From Opitutaceae bacterium UBA2377 (GTDB lineage: Bacteria; Verrucomicrobiota; Verrucomicrobiia; Opitutales; Opitutaceae), in contig DDSZ01000020.1 of NCBI GenBank assembly GCA_002344205.1, positions 1 through 64,000 of the forward strand: a stretch of DNA of 64,000 nt. Reading direction: 5' to 3'. A program made the position numbers and the translations under genes. Positions within the stretch are counted from its first letter, which is position 1; the number at the start of each line of letters is the position of its first letter. Below the pieces are notes generated by a model, which had not been told where the DNA came from, made no database searches, and was given only the letters and a program-made list of their open reading frames with translations. Positions 60,008 through 64,000 of this stretch are shown one piece after another.

Positions 60008-61795
60008 CTAAGCCGCACGACGTTTCCTGGGAGCATGAGGTTCTGATTCCTTTTCGTTCCGATACATTCCGACAAACGAACAGATCCGATCCCATATCTC
60101 CGGAGTCATCCCTTGCGGCTTAGCAAAGGCGATCACTTTCGCGTCACGATTCTTTCCGGATCGCACGAAGGTGACATAGGCGGTGATGGCCCTCCCGTTG
60201 CGAAATAACAACCGGATTGCACCCATTACTTCACCCAGAGCGATTGACAACCGCGCCGATGGCGGGGCTATCTGCTTTGCGTATGCAAACGGCCGCTGCC
60301 AGAATGAATCCGGTGTTCGGCCATCCGGCCAGACCTGCACCTTGGCAAGCATCGTGCGAAGCTCGGTGCGCAGCCTTTCGCGCCTGACAGGGTCTGCTGG
60401 CACCTCTCTAGTAGCGAGCTTTGGTGCCGCGGCGTTTGCCCGGCGAAGCTTCAACAATTGCGTCTGCGCATCGGTCCGCTCGACGTGAATTGCTGCGAGC
60501 CGAGCCTCGAGTTCGCGCGCCTGGCTCTTGACCGCTTCGGCAAGCGCCCCCTCCAAGAGATGCTTGGCGGCGTTAGAGATCTTTCGATGGATTTCCTTTT
60601 CCTCGAGCGCAAGTGCGGCGATGTGCTTGGCAAGGCGGTCCGGCTCGTCGGTCTGGGTTGCATACAGGCGCGCCCAGTCGATCTCGTGGCAAGCGGCAAT
60701 GACGCACCGCTCCAGGTGTTCTGCCGACCACCGGAAGGCACGTTCGGAATGCTCCAAATGGTTGAAGGCAGTGTAGTAGGTTGGGAACGCTCCCTTGGCC
60801 TTTGCATGGACGTGCATCGGCCGGTCGAGCGGATCGAATAGAATGCCGGTCAGAAGTCGGATGTGCTTTTGAGGCCGCCCGCGAGGTTCGCTACCCGGTT
60901 CCGGCTGCGCAGCGCGGAACTCTGCATCCGAAACAATCCGCGGAAAATAGCCTCGAATCGGCGGCCCATCAGGCACTCGCTTGCCGTAGGCTCCCCCTTC
61001 ATAGCGACAAGGCTGAAACTCGCCGATCACAGCGCGATTTTTAATAACCTTGGAAACACGCGTGATCGACCACTTGGCTCGGCCCCACGGAGCTACCCGA
61101 CGCGCTTTCAATTCCTGTGCGATGCGTCCATAGCCCCAGCCGGCAAGAGCCAACTGGAAGATCAGCTTCACGATCTTCGCCCTAGTTTCATTCAACACAT
61201 ATTTGGCTCCAGAAAAGTCGCTTCTGATGCCATCTCGTTTCACGCCCACGACTCGTAGCCATGGGTGCACCCATGTTGAAATGATTTTTCCGGCCTGTGC
61301 TTCGCGTCTTTTCTTGGTCCAGACTGCGCAAAGACGCCTTGATTTTGTGCGCGATTCCTCGTTGCCACGCGCAAAAGTGAGAAGCGCAACAATCAGGTGT
61401 GTCACGTCTTGGGAAATCGTCTCGCGCGTATATCTACGTCGATCTTGCAACGTGACGACGTCGACACCGGCTTCGACGACGGTTTCGAGCACGCGCATCG
61501 CTTTTAGAGGATCGTTTCGAGAAATACGATCGAGGTTTTCGACAAGCAGCACAGATCCGGGCGCAACCTGTCCCTCGCGAATCGCCTTGAGGAAAGTGCC
61601 TAGCGCACCGATTTCCGCGTTGCGGCCGTAGAAACCGGAAACGCCTTCGTCCCGCAGGGAGGTGTCCAGTTCTAGGCCGTTCCCTTCAGTTTGGCTCCAT
61701 AGCTCGGCCGCTTCGATTTGACGACGAACCGAATCGCCACGCCTCTGGTGCTCCGACGAGAACCGGGTGTAGCTGTAGATCTTCGGTTGGGTCAT
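60008..61795 (-). CDS. Large serine recombinase (integrase of the element)
   Basis: 595 residues from MTQPKIYSYTRFSSEHQ; a start 21 bases upstream is possible. The resolvase domain has catalytic Ser13 in YTRFSSEHQ and the Arg-containing strand LLVENLDRISRNDPL. A recombinase domain follows (GYGRIAQELKARRVAPWGRAKWS), then a long coiled coil (~400-480). The usual CxxC zinc-ribbon cysteines are absent: the segment after LLTGILF reads DPLDRPMHVH. It lies 62 bases from the right border and should catalyse attP x attB integration into clpB. No directionality factor was recognised nearby. Confidence 0.9.
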   Translation of the reverse strand: MTQPKIYSYTRFSSEHQRRGDSVRRQIEAAELWSQTEGNGLELDTSLRDEGVSGFYGRNAEIGALGTFLKAIREGQVAPGSVLLVENLDRISRNDPLKAMRVLETVVEAGVDVVTLQDRRRYTRETISQDVTHLIVALLTFARGNEESRTKSRRLCAVWTKKRREAQAGKIISTWVHPWLRVVGVKRDGIRSDFSGAKYVLNETRAKIVKLIFQLALAGWGYGRIAQELKARRVAPWGRAKWSITRVSKVIKNRAVIGEFQPCRYEGGAYGKRVPDGPPIRGYFPRIVSDAEFRAAQPEPGSEPRGRPQKHIRLLTGILFDPLDRPMHVHAKAKGAFPTYYTAFNHLEHSERAFRWSAEHLERCVIAACHEIDWARLYATQTDEPDRLAKHIAALALEEKEIHRKISNAAKHLLEGALAEAVKSQARELEARLAAIHVERTDAQTQLLKLRRANAAAPKLATREVPADPVRRERLRTELRTMLAKVQVWPDGRTPDSFWQRPFAYAKQIAPPSARLSIALGEVMGAIRLLFRNGRAITAYVTFVRSGKNRDAKVIAFAKPQGMTPEIWDRICSFVGMYRNEKESEPHAPRKRRAA

Positions 61796-61848
61796 GTGAG
61801 GAGAAAATAGTTTCATAATGTATGGGGGTCAAACGGGTGAGTTATTTG

Positions 61849-61867
61849 TCCATGTCGAATACATGGA
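61849..61867. other. Right attachment junction (attR-like)
   Basis: A perfect dyad tccatgt (61849-61855), 5-base centre cgaat, acatgga (61861-61867). The last 11 bases equal the left core 967-977. The left arm belongs to the element side and the sequence after the core is native clpB. The dyad probably marks the recombinase binding symmetry. Confidence 0.7.
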
Positions 61868-62525
61868 GAAGCACAGCGTCGCGCGGATGATCGGCGCGCC
61901 CCCGGGCTACGTCGGCTATGACGAGGGCGGCCAGCTCACCGAGGCGGTCCGCCGCAAGCCCTACGCCGTGATCCTGTTCGACGAGATCGAGAAGGCGCAT
62001 CCGGACGTGTTCAACGTCCTCCTGCAGGTGCTCGACGACGGCCGCATCACCGATTCGCAGGGCCGCACCGTGGATTTCAAGAACACCGTCATCATCATGA
62101 CCTCCAACCTCGGCTCGCGCTTCCTGCTGGACGGCGTGACCGGCAGCACGATCCCCGAGAGCGTGCGGGAGAGCGTGATGGCGGAGCTGCGGCGTTCCTT
62201 CCGACCGGAGTTCCTCAACCGCATCGACGAGACCATCCTCTTCAAGCCGCTCACGCTGGAGGAAATCACGACCATCGTGGACCTGTTGCTGGCCGACCTG
62301 AACAAGCGCCTGGCCGACCGTCGCGTGACCGTGGTGCTCGACAAGAAGGCGAAGGAATGGGCCGCCGAGAAGGGCTACGATCCCGTCTTCGGCGCGCGTC
62401 CGCTCAAGCGTTTCCTGCAGCGCCACATCGAGACGAAGCTCGCCCGCGCGCTTATCGGCGGCGAAGTCGCCGAGGGCAGCGAGGTGAAGTTCACCGTGAA
62501 GGACGATGCGCTGGTGATGAAGTGA
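61857..62525 (+). pseudogene. clpB: Displaced native 3' end of clpB
   Basis: 222 codons of the second ClpB ring ([20 protein letters not shown] to DDALVMK) without Walker A and everything before it. The protein is about 90% identical by eye to the element-borne copy at 967-1662, but codons are GC-rich like the upstream host part. An in-frame ATG at 61818 could allow a 235-residue product ([12 protein letters not shown]...), but no promoter or ribosome site is evident. It is the original continuation of the gene at 1-977, now cut off by the insertion. Confidence 0.92.
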
Positions 62526-62568
62526 ACGGGTGGTCGGTTCGGCGCAGTCTCCTTCCATCTATGAGGTG

Positions 62569-62592
62569 GGCCGGCACGTCCTTGTGCCGGCC
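62569..62592 (+). terminator. Hairpin after native clpB end
   Basis: A perfect 9-bp stem (ggccggcac / gtgccggcc) with 6-base loop gtcctt, 44 bases after the displaced clpB stop. No U-tract follows. Probably the original clpB terminator, now separated from the functional chimeric gene by 61 kb. Confidence 0.6.
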
Positions 62593-62695
62593 TGCTCCCC
62601 TGACGAGCGATAGACCTTCCGGCGGGTGCGTTCCTGCGGTCCCCGGTCATTGCCGTAACATTATGCAGGAATAGAAGATGCAATAAGTATATTAT

Positions 62696-62759
62696 AAAAC
62701 CTGTAAAAACAGGAATTAACTGTTGTTTAGTGAAATAAAACCTGTAAAAACAGGAATTA
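62696..62759. promoter_or_regulatory. Twin operators of hipBA
   Basis: The 23-base sequence around cctgtaaaaacagg occurs twice (dyads 62700-62713 and 62741-62754), with the dyads 41 bp apart, close to four helical turns. Each is a perfect inverted repeat (cctgt, aaaa, acagg). The second ends at the hipB ATG and overlaps its short agga ribosome site, fitting HipB autorepression. Confidence 0.8.
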
Positions 62760-63028
62760 TGAAAGAACTTGAGGAGCTGGGAGACCGTGTGCGCCACCAA
62801 CGGGTGATTCAGGGCATGAAGCAAGAGGAACTCGCGGCGAAGGCGGCCGTGAGCAAACACGTGCTATCCGGCTTGGAAAACGGTCGGTCGGTCACGGTCG
62901 AATCGCTGAACCGTGTGCTGCAAGCGCTGGGGTTCCGCGAGGCTTTGATCAACCTGTTGCCCGCGCCGGTGCCCAGCCCGATCGAAATGCAGAAACTGGC
63001 CGGCAAACAACGCCAACGCGTGCGCTAA
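62759..63028 (+). CDS. hipB: HipB-type antitoxin / repressor
   Basis: 89 residues from MKELEELGDRVRHQR. A Cro/C1-type helix-turn-helix (VIQGMKQEELAAKAAVSKHV, GLENGRSVTVESLNRVLQAL) is followed by a short C-terminal tail. It precedes hipA by 2 bases and is preceded by twin dyad operators. Known HipB proteins bind such operators as dimers and neutralise HipA. Belongs to the chromosome flank, not to the element. Confidence 0.88.
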   Translation: MKELEELGDRVRHQRVIQGMKQEELAAKAAVSKHVLSGLENGRSVTVESLNRVLQALGFREALINLLPAPVPSPIEMQKLAGKQRQRVR

Positions 63029-63030
63029 CC

Positions 63031-64000
63031 ATGGCCCATCCCTTCGCCGATGTGTATTATCAGGGAGTGAAGGCTGGCGTCGCCTATTGGGATGCGACGC
63101 GCCGGCTGGCTGCGTTTGAATATACCCCGAAATTTGTGCGCAGCGGGGCGGAGCTGGCGCCGTTGATGATGCCTCTCCGGTCCGGGCCGTATCAGTTTGC
63201 CAACCTGCACGAATCCTTCGGCGGGCTGCCCGGGTTGCTCGCGGACAGCCTGCCGGATACCTATGGCAATGCACTGATCAACGACTGGCTGCGCCAGCAG
63301 GGGCGGTCGCCGGCGGATTTTTCCCCCTTGGAGCGGCTGTGCTACATCGGCAACCGCGGCATGGGCGCATTGGAATTTCGGCCGTCCCTCCGGGAGCGCA
63401 ACTCGAGGTCGGAACGCGTTGAGGTGGACAGGCTGGTCGAACTCGCCTCGGCGGCGCTGGCGCGACGGGAGGGCCTGACCGTTGGCTTGGGGAGTGAGGA
63501 GGAGTTGAATGAAATCCTGCGGGTCGGCACTTCGGCGGGTGGTGCCCGCGCCAAGGCGGTCATCGCCCTCAATCCGACAACCGGAGAGGTGCGCTCCGGC
63601 CAAGCCAAGGCCCCGGCGGGCTTTGAGCACTGGTTGATGAAATTCGATGGCGTGACCGCGGCCTTCGACGGCGTCCGTGATCCGCAGGGCTACGGTCGCA
63701 TCGAATACGCCTACCACCTCATGGCCCGGCGGGCGGAGATCACGATGGCCGAATGCCGTCTGTTCGAGGAAGGCAGCCGCGCCCACTTCATGACCCGCCG
63801 CTTTGATCGTCCCGACGGCGGGGGCAAGCGTCACTTCGCCTCGCTCTTCGGCCTGGCGCACCTCGCCTACGCCGCGCCCGGCGCCCACGGTCACGCCTAC
63901 GAGGACTATTTTGCCGTGATCGAGAAACTGAACCTGGCGCCCGAAGCCAAGTTGGAGGGCTTCCGGCGGATGGTCTTCAACGTGCTCGGCTGCAACCGCG
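63031..64000 (+). CDS. hipA: HipA-type serine/threonine kinase toxin, 3'-truncated by window
   Basis: 323 residues are visible from ATG at 63031; the frame is open to the window end. HipA features are the N-terminal subdomain (FGGLPGLLADSLPDTYGNAL), the P-loop-like GTSAGGARAKAVIAL, HWLMKFDGV and FMTRRFDRP. HipA kinases phosphorylate tRNA synthetases or other targets and arrest growth until HipB binds. Expressed with hipB from the operator region at 62696. Confidence 0.92.
   Translation, partial: MAHPFADVYYQGVKAGVAYWDATRRLAAFEYTPKFVRSGAELAPLMMPLRSGPYQFANLHESFGGLPGLLADSLPDTYGNALINDWLRQQGRSPADFSPLERLCYIGNRGMGALEFRPSLRERNSRSERVEVDRLVELASAALARREGLTVGLGSEEELNEILRVGTSAGGARAKAVIALNPTTGEVRSGQAKAPAGFEHWLMKFDGVTAAFDGVRDPQGYGRIEYAYHLMARRAEITMAECRLFEEGSRAHFMTRRFDRPDGGGKRHFASLFGLAHLAYAAPGAHGHAYEDYFAVIEKLNLAPEAKLEGFRRMVFNVLGCNR

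Larger units (their letters stand above)
967..61867. mobile_element. Integrative conjugative element inserted in clpB
   Basis: Seen: the same 11 bases, gaatacatgga, at 967-977 and 61857-61867. A large serine recombinase lies 62 bases inside the right border. Between the borders are a MOBF relaxase, a coupling protein and a Trb-like type IV secretion operon. The two borders carry two versions of the clpB 3' end in the same reading register. Known: integrative conjugative elements carry integrase, relaxase, coupling protein and mating-pore genes and often sit in conserved genes. Inferred: site-specific insertion inside the second ATPase ring of clpB, with an element-borne 3' segment restoring the frame. 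Cargo is grouped at the left (2.0-18.4 kb) and middle-right (39-53 kb). No excisionase-like gene was recognised. Confidence 0.88.

Noticed and set aside
59884..60123. 79-residue plus-strand frame near the integrase
   Set aside because: Overlaps the integrase 3' end by over 100 bases on the other strand and shows no family features.
61818..62525. A second, independent clpB gene
   Set aside because: It lacks Walker A, the first ring and any promoter, and its first 13 codons are element sequence; it is the displaced 3' end of the host gene.

Overview
The window is high-GC bacterial DNA. It carries one large integrated mobile element of about 60.9 kb (roughly 967-61867), flanked by two versions of the 3' half of clpB. 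I infer a Verrucomicrobiota host, probably Opitutaceae-like. The basis is the GC-rich coding style, the ECF sigma / FecR / STN-domain TonB-receptor module and the mix of element genes. No rRNA or tRNA gene was seen, so this is not firm.

Borders: the host clpB reads in from base 1 and is cut at a shared 11-bp core (967-977). From there the reading frame continues into an element-borne replacement clpB 3' end that stops at 1662. The displaced native 3' end, with its terminator hairpin, lies at the other border (61857-62525). It sits next to a large serine recombinase (60008-61795), the presumed integrase. Chromosomal sequence resumes with hipBA.

Left cargo (2.0-18.4 kb) looks like a defence and regulation island. 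It holds a trypsin-like protease with an HEPN-type protein, a zinc-hook AAA ATPase (RloC-like) with a small partner, an ECF sigma / ImmA-IrrE protease / Cys-rich cassette, a lamin-tail-domain protein, a complete Wadjet (JetABCD) system, and an AAA/winged-helix ATPase.

Transfer core (18.7-38.5 kb, minus strand) is one tightly coupled run of 23 genes. It begins with a Trb/VirB-type conjugation apparatus: VirB2-like pilin, VirB3-VirB4 fusion, lipoprotein, TrbJ, TrbK-position protein, TrbL, TrbF, TrbG, TrbI. It continues without a break into a type IV pilus / type II secretion-like machine: PilP-like, GspF, prepilin, secreted repeat protein, secretin, GspE, prepilin, PilN-like, PilO-like. Five unknown genes follow. 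No VirB11/TrbB and no prepilin peptidase were seen. A divergent operator with perfect 14-bp arms contains the start codons of both flanking genes, and half of it recurs in front of the DNA-processing operon. This suggests that the ribbon-helix-helix protein at 38499 controls both transfer operons.

Right half (39-61.8 kb): a stand-alone ClpB-D2-like ATPase; an ECF / FecR / TonB receptor / S9 peptidase / PanD-like / AraC locus, probably for uptake and cleavage of a peptide-like substrate; a small HTH regulator and two unknown genes; a hybrid histidine kinase; then DNA processing (coupling protein, tail-anchored coiled-coil protein, ParA/TraL-like, TraK-like, a candidate oriT with 11-bp iterons, MOBF relaxase-helicase) and the integrase.
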